A DNA stretch of 64,000 nucleotides from an uncultured Poribacteria bacterium (lineage in GTDB: Bacteria > Poribacteria > WGA-4E > PCPOR2b), in the NCBI GenBank assembly GCA_958296125.1, contig OY282444.1, positions 1,054,001 to 1,118,000 on the forward strand, given 5' to 3'. Position 1 is the stretch's first letter, and every line of letters begins with the position of its first letter. Positions 23,382 through 32,438 of this stretch are shown here, piece after piece. Position numbers and translations under genes: made by a program. The notes under the pieces were generated by a model. The model was given only the letters and a program-made list of their open reading frames with translations. It made no database searches and had not been told where the DNA came from.

Positions 23382-24278
23382 ATGACTGTTAAGGCAGCGG
23401 CGGAAGAGAAAGGTCAAGCTGAACATGGCGAAAGCCCCGATTCGAGACCGAGGGAGACCCGGGCCCAACAACTTCCACACGTTATAGAAAAGAAAAAAAA
23501 TCCGCTACCACCGCTGAAGCATGGAGAGCAGCTGACACGGGACGAATTTGAGCGGCGTTACGAGGCAATGCCGCACCTGAAGAAAGCAGAATTAATTGAA
23601 GGAATTGTCTACATGCCATCACCTGTACGGACCGATATTCATAGCGCCCCCCATGCCCGGATTATGACGTGGCTTGGTGTCTATTGGACGGCAACGCCAG
23701 GGGTTCAGTGTGCTGATAATGCAACGGTTCATCTCGATCCTGACAACGAGGCGCAGCCCGATGGGTTGCTCCGGATCGACGAAGATGGCACCTCCCTCCC
23801 CTGGTCTCGGAACGGACTCAGTGACAAGGGTTACATCAAAGGTGCACCGGAATTGATTGTCGAAATTGTCGGGACTAGTGCCGCCTACGATTTGCACGAG
23901 AAATTAGATGCCTATCTGCGTAACGGGGTGGCGGAGTACATCGTGTGGCGGACGCAGGAGGGGCGACTCGATTGGTTCCGTCTTGTCAATGAGGAATACG
24001 TGCCGATGTTGCCTGATGCGGACGGACTGATAGAAAGTCAAGCATTTCCCGGCTTGCGCCTAGCAGTGAAGGCACTTATGGGAGAAGATCTCGCAACAGT
24101 TTTGTCTGAATTACAAAAGGGATTGGAGACCGCCCCTGGTCTCGGAACGGACAAGCATGCCGCATTCGTCAGGCGGTTGCTAGAAAAGGGCTCTCAAGAG
24201 CCCAAAGGAATTAAGGTAATAGAATCGTTCACCGAATTTTCCGAAGATTGGAAAGGAGGAGTCGGAAATTATGTCTGA
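23382..24278 (+). CDS. Uma2-family (DUF820) nuclease-like protein with repeat insertions
   Basis: A 298-residue protein of the Uma2 family, which has a restriction-endonuclease-like fold. Core motifs are LTRDEFERRYEAMP, KAELIEGIVYMPSP (active-site Glu), EAQPDGLLRI (Asp), GAPELIVEIVG (Glu) and YLRNGVAEYIVW. Three short repeats lie in frame: the 18-mer at 23799 (read PWSRNG), the 18-mer at 24134 (read PGLGTD) and the 16-bp palindrome at 24188 (read KGSQEP). They fall in loops between core strands or in the C-terminal tail, so the fold could survive. Uma2 genes are numerous in such genomes and their role is unknown. The end overlaps the next start by 8 bases. Confidence 0.8.
   Translation: MTVKAAAEEKGQAEHGESPDSRPRETRAQQLPHVIEKKKNPLPPLKHGEQLTRDEFERRYEAMPHLKKAELIEGIVYMPSPVRTDIHSAPHARIMTWLGVYWTATPGVQCADNATVHLDPDNEAQPDGLLRIDEDGTSLPWSRNGLSDKGYIKGAPELIVEIVGTSAAYDLHEKLDAYLRNGVAEYIVWRTQEGRLDWFRLVNEEYVPMLPDADGLIESQAFPGLRLAVKALMGEDLATVLSELQKGLETAPGLGTDKHAAFVRRLLEKGSQEPKGIKVIESFTEFSEDWKGGVGNYV
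23799..23816 (-). repeat. 18-bp micro-repeat in the Uma2 gene (reads PWSRNG)
   Basis: CCCTGGTCTCGGAACGGA, inserted between DEDGTSL and the GYIKGAPEL strand. It is in reverse orientation relative to the copy at 3962. Confidence 0.8.
24134..24151 (-). repeat. 18-bp micro-repeat in the Uma2 gene (reads PGLGTD)
   Basis: CCCTGGTCTCGGAACGGA, a second copy in the same gene but in another reading frame. Confidence 0.8.
24188..24203. repeat. Perfect 16-bp palindrome in the Uma2 gene
   Basis: GGGCTCTCAAGAGCCC, read as KGSQEP, the same frame and peptide as at 20316. Confidence 0.8.
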
Positions 24279-26178
24279 CACCTATGAGAAAATCTATGCG
24301 CAGTCGTTAAACGCGCCGGATACTTTCTGGGCAAAAACGGCGGAAGATGTCCACTGGTACAAGAAGTGGGACAAGGTCCTTGATGACTCACGTAAACCTT
24401 TTTACCGTTGGTTTACAGGTGGCATGACCAACAGCTGCTACAATGCCATCGATCTGCATGTGGAAAATGGACGCGCTGACCAGGCAGCACTCATCTACGA
24501 TAGCCCCGTCACAGGAACCATCAAAACTTTCACCTACCGAGAACTTCGGGCCGAAGTTGCACGTTTTGCCGGTGTCCTTGTCGATCAAGGCGTTCAGAAA
24601 GGCGACCGGGTGATTATCTACATGCCCATGGTGCCCGAAGCGGTTATCGCTATGTTTGCCTGCGCTCGAATTGGGGCGGTCCACTCGGTTGTCTTCGGAG
24701 GGTTCGCCGCCAACGAATTGGCGACCCGCATTGATGATGCAAAACCGAAACTCATCCTCTCCGCTTCGTGCGGTATTGAAGTAAACCGGATTGTGGCATA
24801 TAAGCCCCTGCTCGATAATGCCATTGAACTCGCAGCGGAAAAGCCTTCGCGCTGTATTATCCTACAACGCCCCCAAGAACAGGCATCCATGGTTGCTGGT
24901 CGTGATCTGGATTGGTCAGAGCTTGTGGACAGCGCAACCCCAGTTGATTGCGTACCGGTTGCTGCAACAGATCCCCTTTATATCCTCTACACCTCCGGCA
25001 CAACGGGTGTACCGAAAGGCGTTGTACGCGACAACGGTGGTCATTTGGTTGCGCTCAAGTGGAGCATGAAGAATATCTACGGCGTGGACACCGGTGAAGT
25101 ATATTGGGCGGCTTCGGATATTGGTTGGACTGTTGGACATTCCTACACCGTCTATGCCCCCCTCTTCAAGGGCTGCACGACGGTGTTATACGAAGGAAAG
25201 CCGGTTGGCACCCCCGACCCCGGCGCATTCTGGCGCGTCATTTCTCAGCATGGGGTGAGCACCCTCTTCACAGCACCGACCGTCTTCCGAGCCATTAAAC
25301 GCGAGGATCCCAACGGCGATTATATCCGCAAATATGATTTGAGCGGTTTCCGGACCCTCTTTCTTGCTGGTGAGCGATGTGATCCTGACACACTGCTCTG
25401 GGCACAGGAACAACTCAATGTCCCGGTGATTGACCATTGGTGGCAGACGGAAACTGGTTGGCCCGTAGGTGCAAATTGCATTGGCATTGAGACGTTTCCC
25501 GTAAAGCCCGGCTCTTGCACAAAGTCAGTTCCGGGTTACGATGTGCGTGTGCTGGATGGAGATGGCATAGAGGTGGAAGCGAGTCAGATTGGCAACATCG
25601 TCATTAAGCTGCCGTTACCGCCCGGCTGCCTCCCGACGCTGTGGAACAACGACGAAGGCTATCAGTCGTCTTATATCAGCACTTATCCCGGCTATTACCT
25701 GACAGCGGATGCCGGCTACAAGGATGAGGACGGCTACCTCTGGATCATGAGCCGCACGGACGACATTATTAACGTAGCGGGACATCGCCTTTCAACCGGC
25801 GCAATGGAGGAAGTTCTAGCAGCCCATCCCGATGTGGCTGAATGCGCTGTCGTGGGCATCGCAGACGAAATCAAGGGGGAGGTGCCAATCGGTTTTATTG
25901 TGCTGAAAGCCGGTGTTCAACGCTCCGAGGATACAATCATTCAGGAGCTTATCCAGATGGTACGCCAGGAGATTGGTCCTATCGCCTCCTTCCGGGTGGC
26001 GACTGTGGTGCAGCGGCTCCCCAAGACCCGGTCAGGCAAGATTCTACGCGGGACGATGAAGCGGATTGCGGATGGGGTTGAATACCGTGTGCCGGCGACA
26101 ATTGATGAACCGGTTATCTTGGATGAGATTACCGAAGCTTTGGCAATTCTAGGCTATCCCCGCCAAAGCACACAGTAG
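24271..26178 (+). CDS. prpE: Propionyl-CoA synthetase (propionate-CoA ligase)
   Basis: A 635-residue AMP-forming acyl-CoA synthetase of the PrpE/acetyl-CoA synthetase branch. The N-terminal motif FTGGMTNSCYNAIDLHV is characteristic of PrpE. The phosphate loop is YTSGTTGVPKG, the adenine-binding region is HWWQTETGW and the hinge is SRTDDIINVAGHRLSTG. The catalytic acetylatable lysine lies in RSGKILRG. It activates propionate, and perhaps acetate, to the CoA thioester via an acyl-adenylate. ATG 24271 overlaps the end of the Uma2 gene and has AAGGAGGAG 11 bases upstream, so translation is probably coupled. No methylcitrate-cycle genes are adjacent. Confidence 0.9.
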   Translation: MSDTYEKIYAQSLNAPDTFWAKTAEDVHWYKKWDKVLDDSRKPFYRWFTGGMTNSCYNAIDLHVENGRADQAALIYDSPVTGTIKTFTYRELRAEVARFAGVLVDQGVQKGDRVIIYMPMVPEAVIAMFACARIGAVHSVVFGGFAANELATRIDDAKPKLILSASCGIEVNRIVAYKPLLDNAIELAAEKPSRCIILQRPQEQASMVAGRDLDWSELVDSATPVDCVPVAATDPLYILYTSGTTGVPKGVVRDNGGHLVALKWSMKNIYGVDTGEVYWAASDIGWTVGHSYTVYAPLFKGCTTVLYEGKPVGTPDPGAFWRVISQHGVSTLFTAPTVFRAIKREDPNGDYIRKYDLSGFRTLFLAGERCDPDTLLWAQEQLNVPVIDHWWQTETGWPVGANCIGIETFPVKPGSCTKSVPGYDVRVLDGDGIEVEASQIGNIVIKLPLPPGCLPTLWNNDEGYQSSYISTYPGYYLTADAGYKDEDGYLWIMSRTDDIINVAGHRLSTGAMEEVLAAHPDVAECAVVGIADEIKGEVPIGFIVLKAGVQRSEDTIIQELIQMVRQEIGPIASFRVATVVQRLPKTRSGKILRGTMKRIADGVEYRVPATIDEPVILDEITEALAILGYPRQSTQ

Positions 26179-26206
26179 TTGGCATAGAAGCAACTTGCGT
26201 TATACT
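26179..26206 (+). promoter_or_regulatory. Candidate promoter for the GH32 gene
   Basis: TTGGCA, 16 bases, TATACT, ending 14 bases before the ATG. If used, the leader would be very short. Confidence 0.35.
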
Positions 26207-26220
26207 ATGGGGACAAATAG

Positions 26221-27717
26221 ATGACTGAATCAAAGCAGAGCGACATTGATCCGCGCCGTCTGGAACTGGCATCTGACCCGTATCGTCCAGCTTACCATTT
26301 TCTAGCACCGCTCAACTGGATGAATGATCCGAATGGCACCATTTTCTGGAAAGGTAGATACCACATCTTTTACCAGTACAATCCCAACGGAGCTTTCCAC
26401 GGTACAATACATTGGGGACACGCCTCTAGTGCGGATTTGGTTCATTGGACAGACCATCCGATTGCGCTGCCGCCCGGTCCGGAGGGAGCAGACCGAGACC
26501 AGTGCTTCAGCGGTGCAGCGTTTATCAACAAAGAAGGGGTGCCCACATTCATCTATCACGGTTTACCGGACGGTATCTGCCTCGCCACAAGCGACGATGA
26601 TACCCTTATCAGTTGGGAAAAACACCCGGCGAATCCGATTATACCCAACCCGCAGGCGGGAGATGAATATCGGATCGGTGGTGCTCCATGCGCTTGGGTT
26701 GAAGGGGATACCTATTACGCACTGACCGGAAACAGCGGTGCCGCCCCGCCAGATGCGGCGTATCTATTTACCTCCAAAGACCTCGCTCACTGGGAGTATC
26801 TGCACCCCTTCTATGAGGGAGGTCTGTTCACAGAGTGGGGCGAGGACTGCGGCTGTCCCGATTTTTTTCGTTTGGGAGATAAACATATACTCTCCTTCAC
26901 CAGCCACCCACGTGGGGCGCAATTTTATATTGGCACTTATGCTAACCACAGGTTCAGCCCAGAACGTCATAAACGGTTGGCACTCGGTGAAACGGGTCGC
27001 CCCGGTGTCTACAATGAGGGCTTAACGTTGCTGGATGACAAGGATCGACGCATTCTATTCGGCCGCCTCCACGAAGGACGCTATAGTTACGTCCAACGTG
27101 CCGCTGGCTGGGCGGGGATATTTGCCCTCCCGATGGTTCTGTCGTTGTCGGATGACGGCGATCTGCTCATGGAGCCTGTTCCAGAATTGGAGGCGTTGCG
27201 AGGTGAGCACACGCACTTTTCTGACATCCAGTTGACCGCGGACGAAGCGTATCAACTCGATGAAATCAGAGGGGACCGGCTGGAGATTCGAGCGGTTTTT
27301 GAATGGGAGAGTGCCGAAGAATTCGGCCTGAAAGTGTGCTGTTCTCCGGACGGCACCGAACAAACCCTCATTCGTTTCAACCTCAATCCATGGGCAGCCA
27401 ACCGTGCTCCACAGGATATCAGACCGCTCAGGGAGTTGATTCTGGACGCAAATCGATCCAGCATCAGTTCAGAGGTGAGCAATCGTGAATCACAACGGTG
27501 TACGTTTGACCTTCCTTACGGCAAGCCGATAGAATTGCGAGTATTCGTGGATCGGAGCGTGGTGGAGGTTTTCGCCAATGACCGCCATTACTTGGCAAAG
27601 CGCATCTATCCCGCCCACCCGGATAGTCTCGGCGTACAACTATTTGCACAAGGTGGAAAAGCGACTGTGCGATCGCTGGACGTATGGCAGATGGGAGCCA
27701 TTTGGCCCATTGAATAG
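26221..27717 (+). CDS. Glycoside hydrolase family 32 (levanase/invertase type)
   Basis: A 498-residue enzyme with the GH32 five-bladed propeller and C-terminal beta-sandwich. The nucleophile Asp lies in NWMNDPNG near residue 36 and the second conserved motif FSGAAF follows. The region after residue 200, FTEWGEDCGCPDFF, carries the acid/base Glu-Asp-Cys segment. The RDP-type motif is not clear by eye. The C-terminal part (ELRVFVDRSVVEVFAND) is the GH32 sandwich signature. It cleaves beta-fructofuranosidic bonds in sucrose or fructans. There is no signal peptide, so it probably acts on imported or intracellular substrate. No transporter is adjacent. Confidence 0.88.
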   Translation: MTESKQSDIDPRRLELASDPYRPAYHFLAPLNWMNDPNGTIFWKGRYHIFYQYNPNGAFHGTIHWGHASSADLVHWTDHPIALPPGPEGADRDQCFSGAAFINKEGVPTFIYHGLPDGICLATSDDDTLISWEKHPANPIIPNPQAGDEYRIGGAPCAWVEGDTYYALTGNSGAAPPDAAYLFTSKDLAHWEYLHPFYEGGLFTEWGEDCGCPDFFRLGDKHILSFTSHPRGAQFYIGTYANHRFSPERHKRLALGETGRPGVYNEGLTLLDDKDRRILFGRLHEGRYSYVQRAAGWAGIFALPMVLSLSDDGDLLMEPVPELEALRGEHTHFSDIQLTADEAYQLDEIRGDRLEIRAVFEWESAEEFGLKVCCSPDGTEQTLIRFNLNPWAANRAPQDIRPLRELILDANRSSISSEVSNRESQRCTFDLPYGKPIELRVFVDRSVVEVFANDRHYLAKRIYPAHPDSLGVQLFAQGGKATVRSLDVWQMGAIWPIE

Positions 27718-27810
27718 CGTCGTTCACGATTCCAGTTTACGAAATACGACACGATTTTCGCAAACGAAAGGTGTAAATCCTAATCTCATTACCTAAAGGA
27801 GGTAGCTCCA

Positions 27811-28073
27811 ATGGGTGAAAGCAGAGACAAATCATTTGAAGAAAATCTAGCGCAACTTGAGCGCGATGGATTCCTGCTTCTCAAGAATGTCCTCGATATG
27901 GAAACTGTTCAGAAATGGCGGGACAGCCTGTATCGGCGCTACGAGCGGGGAGAATATGATCGCAGAAACAGTGGCAGAACCCGATGTATCCCAGTATCCG
28001 CTTTGTCAGTCATCCACAGTTCACGCTCGATGCCCTTGGTTATGACGGCACTTTCCCCTTTGCAGAAGATTAA
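27811..28073 (+). pseudogene. Phytanoyl-CoA dioxygenase remnant with internal deletion and frameshift
   Basis: The 5' end is intact: a strong ribosome binding site (AAAGGAGGT, 6 bases before ATG) and the N-terminus ENLAQLERDGFLLLKNVLD, typical of phytanoyl-CoA dioxygenases. After about 50 codons the frame becomes unrelated. A second frame then gives NPMYPSIRFVSHPQFTLDAL and GYDGTFPFAED, ending at 28073, which looks like the natural C-terminus. The whole catalytic middle, including the iron ligands, is missing, so this is a deletion derivative that cannot be active. An intact family member is at 58170-58964. Confidence 0.65.
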
Positions 28074-28119
28074 ATCTGTTTAAAAATTCTCAAAATGACA
28101 ATAACAGAGGATATACTTT

Positions 28120-29184
28120 ATGGCAACATTTCGTCCCAAAGTCTTAATTGCTTGTGATGAACGTATTCGCAATGACTACCTACCCCCGAAAGAAATAGAA
28201 CGACTTGAAACCTTCGCTGATTGGGAGTGGTTCTCCTGCGAGGGTGGAGACATCTACAACACAAACGAAAACCCCGAAGCAGCAGCAGAACTCTGTGAAC
28301 ATATCAGCGAGATTAACGGTCTGGTTATCTGCCGCGGCTGTCCCACAATTACACCAGAGGTTATGAATGCCGCGCCAAATCTGAAAATCATCGGTGAACT
28401 GGAGGGCGATCGCTTCGCCAGCCGGATTGACTTGGAAGCTGCATGGGAACGGGGCATCCGCACGGTGGATACCACCAACGGCTCCTCCTATCCAGTATCA
28501 GAGTGGGCGTTGGGCCTTATCCTGATTTCGTTACGCAACGCGGGAGCACAATTCCGCCGCATCATCGCCGGCGAGACGACCCGAGATGGGGACGCACTCA
28601 AATATGCTGGTGGACGGCTCACCGGTAAGCGGGTTGGGTTGATCGGGTGTGGAAATATGGGCAGACGCCTTATCAAGTTTCTCCGCCCGTTCGAGGTTGA
28701 TATCTGGGTATATGACCCCTATCTGCCGCGAGAAATGGCGGAAGCGGTTGGCTTTCTACAAACCTCGCTGGACAACCTGCTGTCGCAGTGCGATGTTATT
28801 GTCTGTGTTGCACCGTTGACACCGGGAACACGGCGGATGATCGGGGAACGCGAACTGAATCTGATTCAATCCGGTGCGGCGTTAGTCAATGTCTCTCGTG
28901 GGCCAATTATTGACCCCGATGCACTCATTGCACGCCTCAAACGTGGGGATATCACCGCTGGACTGGATGTTTTCGATCCGGAACCGATTCCGCCTGATAG
29001 TGAAATTATCAATCTGCCTAACGTCTTTCTGACCCCGCACTTCGCTTCTTATACCGGCGACGACTATCCGCACTTCTTTGAACTGATGGTGGACGAGTTG
29101 GATCGCTTCTTCCACGGTCACGAGACGTTCTTTGATCTGACTCCGCGCTCACTTGCGAATCGTCGGGGGAGTGAACCAGCTTAG
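28120..29184 (+). CDS. D-isomer-specific 2-hydroxyacid dehydrogenase
   Basis: A 354-residue NAD-dependent dehydrogenase. The Rossmann motif is GKRVGLIGCGNMG near residues 167-179, followed by WVYDPYLP. The catalytic Arg lies in LVNVSRGPIID, the Glu in FDPEPI and the His in FLTPHFASY. It has the usual family length and order, and would reduce a 2-keto acid to a D-2-hydroxy acid, or the reverse. Phosphoglycerate dehydrogenase is possible, but no regulatory ACT domain is present. AGAGGA precedes the ATG by 8 bases. Confidence 0.88.
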   Translation: MATFRPKVLIACDERIRNDYLPPKEIERLETFADWEWFSCEGGDIYNTNENPEAAAELCEHISEINGLVICRGCPTITPEVMNAAPNLKIIGELEGDRFASRIDLEAAWERGIRTVDTTNGSSYPVSEWALGLILISLRNAGAQFRRIIAGETTRDGDALKYAGGRLTGKRVGLIGCGNMGRRLIKFLRPFEVDIWVYDPYLPREMAEAVGFLQTSLDNLLSQCDVIVCVAPLTPGTRRMIGERELNLIQSGAALVNVSRGPIIDPDALIARLKRGDITAGLDVFDPEPIPPDSEIINLPNVFLTPHFASYTGDDYPHFFELMVDELDRFFHGHETFFDLTPRSLANRRGSEPA

Positions 29185-29272
29185 CAGGGGGATTCAGATT
29201 GGAAGGATGGAAGCGTAGAAGGATGGGGCTTGATTAACGGTATTTCATTCAAGCTGACAGCAAATGCACTGA

Positions 29273-29292
29273 TGGTTTTCACGTTTCACGCT
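29273..29292. repeat. Intergenic TTTCACG-type repeat
   Basis: GGTTTTCACGTTTCACGCTC, one of four similar tracts in the window (others at 53381, 55864 and, inverted, 63831). Confidence 0.45.
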
Positions 29293-29306
29293 CTTCGCGC
29301 TTTCTT

Positions 29307-29326
29307 ACGACCTTTTAAAAGGTCGT
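29307..29326. repeat. Perfect 20-bp palindrome
   Basis: ACGACCTTTTAAAAGGTCGT, between converging genes. It is identical to the copies at 23322 and 32439. Confidence 0.8.
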
Positions 29327-29344
29327 TTGAGATGAGCCATTCGC

Positions 29345-30331
29345 TTACGCAGGCTGCAGAGTTTCTTCCAACCCCATCAGTGTGGCGTACATTATCTGTA
29401 CTCGCTGCATGGGAATTGAAAGTGCCTGTGCCTCCTCAAGTATCGGACCGACACACGCCTGAAATTCTGTAGGTATGCCTTTCTGTATATCTTGGAGGGC
29501 GGAGTGCGTCGATTGACTTCCAGCTAAAGGCGATGTCAGGACCTTTTCGATCGCTTCTTCCGCCGTGCCTTGACACCACGTTTTGACATGGTAGGGACCA
29601 AGATCTATTAAGGGAATCTCTTTCGCTGCAGCCAGTGCCTGAAGCTCTCTGACCATGCCGATATACTCTGTAGTCAGCTGTCTGTTGGAGAGAACGCCAG
29701 CGTTACTCTGCCTAGAGAGGGTAGCAAGTAGTCCGATGGGTATCCAACCTACCATCTTCGACCACGTGGCGGACAGGATAGCGTCGGAGGACTGCGTGAT
29801 AAGCCCTGCCCGTTGAAAAAGACTCACAATCTCGTCAACACGCCCTGACGTTTGTCCGTCCCTGGTCTCGGAACGGACTAGTTCTCCAAACTGCGTGCCT
29901 CCATCGTATGTCCAATTCACGCTTCCCGGCACTGGACGTTCTCCAGCCACAACGGCAAGACCGCCAACCACTTTCTCCTTCCCAAAGACGTTGATCAACA
30001 ATTCGTCTTTCACCACCCCATTCTGGAGAGAAGTGACACAGTTACTTACCTGTATATGCTCCGTCGTCGTCAGTGCTGCTTGTGTGTCTTGAGCTTTCAC
30101 AGTGTAAATAAGGATATCACATTCTCGAATACTTTTGGGATCATCAGTCGCATCGACATGGATGTTAAACTCCTGAAGCCCAGTTAGACGGAGGGCGCGT
30201 TGTCGCTGAATCGTATCAATATGTGCGCCCGGACGACCGACGATGGTCACATCGCATTCCCCTGTTCGGGCTAAGAGGGCGGCAACGGTCCCACCGAGTC
30301 CGCCCGGTCCAACAATCACTAGTTTTTTCAT
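29345..30331 (-). CDS. Ketopantoate reductase-like protein (ApbA/PanE family)
   Basis: A 328-residue protein. The N-terminal dinucleotide motif VIVGPGGLGGTVAALLAR has one Gly replaced (GPGGLG). The middle has DILIYTVKAQDTQAAL and TSLQNGVVKDELL, the family's Lys and Asn-Gly segment. The C-terminal helical domain contains a Ser/Asn region (LATLSRQSNAGVLSN). It would reduce 2-dehydropantoate or a similar keto acid with NADPH; many homologues in accessory clusters act on other substrates. An 18-mer repeat lies in frame at 29860 and adds residues VRSETRD between GEL and GQTSGR. Strong GGAGG site 5 bases before the ATG. Confidence 0.82.
   Translation of the reverse strand: MKKLVIVGPGGLGGTVAALLARTGECDVTIVGRPGAHIDTIQRQRALRLTGLQEFNIHVDATDDPKSIRECDILIYTVKAQDTQAALTTTEHIQVSNCVTSLQNGVVKDELLINVFGKEKVVGGLAVVAGERPVPGSVNWTYDGGTQFGELVRSETRDGQTSGRVDEIVSLFQRAGLITQSSDAILSATWSKMVGWIPIGLLATLSRQSNAGVLSNRQLTTEYIGMVRELQALAAAKEIPLIDLGPYHVKTWCQGTAEEAIEKVLTSPLAGSQSTHSALQDIQKGIPTEFQACVGPILEEAQALSIPMQRVQIMYATLMGLEETLQPA
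29860..29877 (-). repeat. 18-bp micro-repeat in the PanE-like gene (reads RSETRD)
   Basis: CCCTGGTCTCGGAACGGA on the plus strand. The flanking GTCCGT and C make it match the wider sequence around 3962 over 25 bases. Confidence 0.8.
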
Positions 30332-30671
30332 ATTTTCCTCCGATTCGTTCTGCTATGCGTGACCTACCCCGGCTGTGATTAAAGCTGCAAGGGCACTCAT
30401 CGCAATCTCTAAGTTCTGCTCAAAATCTGCTGCCGCGTGGATATCATACCCATCATAGATCGGGTCCAAGAGCACTACGATAAGGAATATGCACCGAGGC
30501 TCATGTTAAGAGTGAGTGCAAGCGACGAGTTGTGGTATAAATTCAGCAGTCATGCGTTAGCGGTTTTAAAACCGCTGAGGTTAATCCGAAACTCACAAAT
30601 CGCAACAGACGACTTCTCCCCGAAATCATACGTTCCGGTTTGTTCATTTCCAGTATAGCTTTTTGCTTGTA
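30332..30671. other. Intergenic region, 340 bases, with a possible gene remnant
   Basis: On the minus strand a frame ending at 30353 reads IYDGYDIHAAADFEQNLEIA and then MSALAALITAGVGHA. It looks like a natural C-terminus but is cut off upstream near 30490. I cannot name its family. A plus-strand frame (30437-30658) crosses it without a ribosome binding site. The 18-bp palindrome at 30559 also lies here. Confidence 0.35.
30559..30576. repeat. Perfect 18-bp palindrome
   Basis: AGCGGTTTTAAAACCGCT followed by GAGG, as at 32388. Confidence 0.8.
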
Positions 30672-32243
30672 TCAGGAAGGCTCCTCGGCTGACTCCAATG
30701 CCTGATCCCGCAACAAATGTTTCTGAATCTTCCCCACGGAGGTTCTGGGAAATTCGTCACAAAACGTGACTGCCACAGGCACTTTGAACCGTGTGAGTGA
30801 CTGATGACACTGCTCTATAATCTGCTCTTCGGTCAGTGTCGCCCCCGGTTGGGGAATCACAAACGCCTGAGGCACCTCGTCATACATCGGGTCAGGCATA
30901 CCAACGACCGCGACATCAGCAACACCACCAACCTGCTTAATCACCGATTCGATTTCGCTAGGAGCGACATTTTCCCCGCCGCGCTTGATTATATCTTTGC
31001 CCCGGTCAATAAAATAGAAATAACCCCGCTCATCGCAATAGGCGTTGTCGCCGGTATACAGCCAACCGTCCCGCATGGTCTCCTCCGTTGCCTTCGGATT
31101 TTTGAAGTACCCTTTCATCACCGTGCGGCCCGGGTCAGCCCCAATCACAATCTGTCCAATCTCTCCCGGAGGTGTTTCGTTCCCCTCGTCGTCCAAGATT
31201 CGTGCATCGTAGCCCAAGACAGGCTGCCCCATCGAGGACAAGTTGCGCGGCCCGTAGAGTGGACTCATCAGCGGTAGACCAACCGTTTCGGTCATCCCCC
31301 AGAGGTGCTGAAGCGGTGCGCCGAAGCGCGTATCCCACTCGGCAAATTGTTCATCGGTGAGAGCGATGGCGAAGGTAACGTTTCTCAGACGGTGGAATCG
31401 CCAACCTTCGTTGGGAGGTTGGGTGAGCAACATACGCAGCGGCGCGGAGAACAACGCCGCCATCGTGCATTGATGCCGAACCGCCAACCCAAAGAATCGG
31501 GACGGGCTAAATCGCGGAGACACAACGATGCTAGCACCACAAACCAGAGAGGGCCAAAAGGCGTGGCAGTGTGCAGCGGCATGAAAAACAGGCAGTGTAA
31601 TGAGGTGTCGATCTTCGTTGCGTAGACCACTAGCACGCACGAAGACCTCTGCCCCATAAATCAATGCTCTGTTGGTCATCAGCACGCCTTTGGGTTTGCT
31701 AGTTGTGCCAGAGGTATATATCATCTGCACCACATCGTCGGGGAAAGTCTCAACATCGGGTGGGGAGGTATCCTGCCGTGCAACTTCACGCTCAAATATC
31801 GGGTGTCCGCTCGGATGCTCACATTGAGCCAGCACAACCTCCTGCACACAAGCGGTTGCTGCCGCTGCCGCCTGTGCAACTGTCAGTTGATCAAACTCTG
31901 TGATAACAAGTCGCGACTCCGAGTGGTCAAGGAGGTACACAAGTTCCTCAACCGTAGCGCGGTGGTCAGTCGGCACCATGACCGCCCCAACGCGACTCGC
32001 AGCGATAGCAAGCACAACAAAAGCTGGCGAGTTGGGAGCATGAAAGGCGAACGATTCCCCCCGCTTGATTCCTAGCTCCAATAGCCACGCAGCGGTCTGA
32101 TTCACCCGAGCTTCAAACTGTGCAAAACTCCACTGTTGACACCCCCCCTCCAAGTCCTCGAAAATCAGATACGTCTTGTCGGGATGGTATGCCGCAAATT
32201 GGCTAAAGATAGATGATAGTGTACGATTACCAGCGATGTCCAT
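30672..32243 (-). CDS. AMP-dependent acyl-CoA ligase
   Basis: A 523-residue member of the ANL superfamily, class of medium and long-chain acyl-CoA or aryl-CoA ligases. Key motifs are MIYTSGTTSKPKGVLM near residue 180, HLWGMTETVG near 315, GWLYTGDNAYCDERGYFYF near 395 and the hinge DRGKDIIKRGGENVAPSEIE. The catalytic Lys lies in RTSVGKIQKHLL at the C-terminus. It would form an acyl-CoA by way of an acyl-adenylate; the acid cannot be predicted. AGGTG lies 5 bases before the ATG. No fatty-acid oxidation genes are adjacent. Confidence 0.88.
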   Translation of the reverse strand: MDIAGNRTLSSIFSQFAAYHPDKTYLIFEDLEGGCQQWSFAQFEARVNQTAAWLLELGIKRGESFAFHAPNSPAFVVLAIAASRVGAVMVPTDHRATVEELVYLLDHSESRLVITEFDQLTVAQAAAAATACVQEVVLAQCEHPSGHPIFEREVARQDTSPPDVETFPDDVVQMIYTSGTTSKPKGVLMTNRALIYGAEVFVRASGLRNEDRHLITLPVFHAAAHCHAFWPSLVCGASIVVSPRFSPSRFFGLAVRHQCTMAALFSAPLRMLLTQPPNEGWRFHRLRNVTFAIALTDEQFAEWDTRFGAPLQHLWGMTETVGLPLMSPLYGPRNLSSMGQPVLGYDARILDDEGNETPPGEIGQIVIGADPGRTVMKGYFKNPKATEETMRDGWLYTGDNAYCDERGYFYFIDRGKDIIKRGGENVAPSEIESVIKQVGGVADVAVVGMPDPMYDEVPQAFVIPQPGATLTEEQIIEQCHQSLTRFKVPVAVTFCDEFPRTSVGKIQKHLLRDQALESAEEPS

Positions 32244-32387
32244 TTCGCACCTATTTATTTACGTTATGTTCTCCTCGTGAAGTGAACACTACCAGATATG
32301 CGTTGCCATAGCTCCAGAGGGCGAAAGGTGTATAGCAGCTTTTGATAAACATTTACATATCCCCGCATTTTAAAGGAGACCGCGACA

Positions 32388-32405
32388 AGCGGTTTTAAAA
32401 CCGCT
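32388..32405. repeat. Perfect 18-bp palindrome
   Basis: AGCGGTTTTAAAACCGCT followed by GAGG. Confidence 0.8.
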
Positions 32406-32438
32406 GAGGTGCAGCTTTTAATTTCTATTGCCTCGGAT

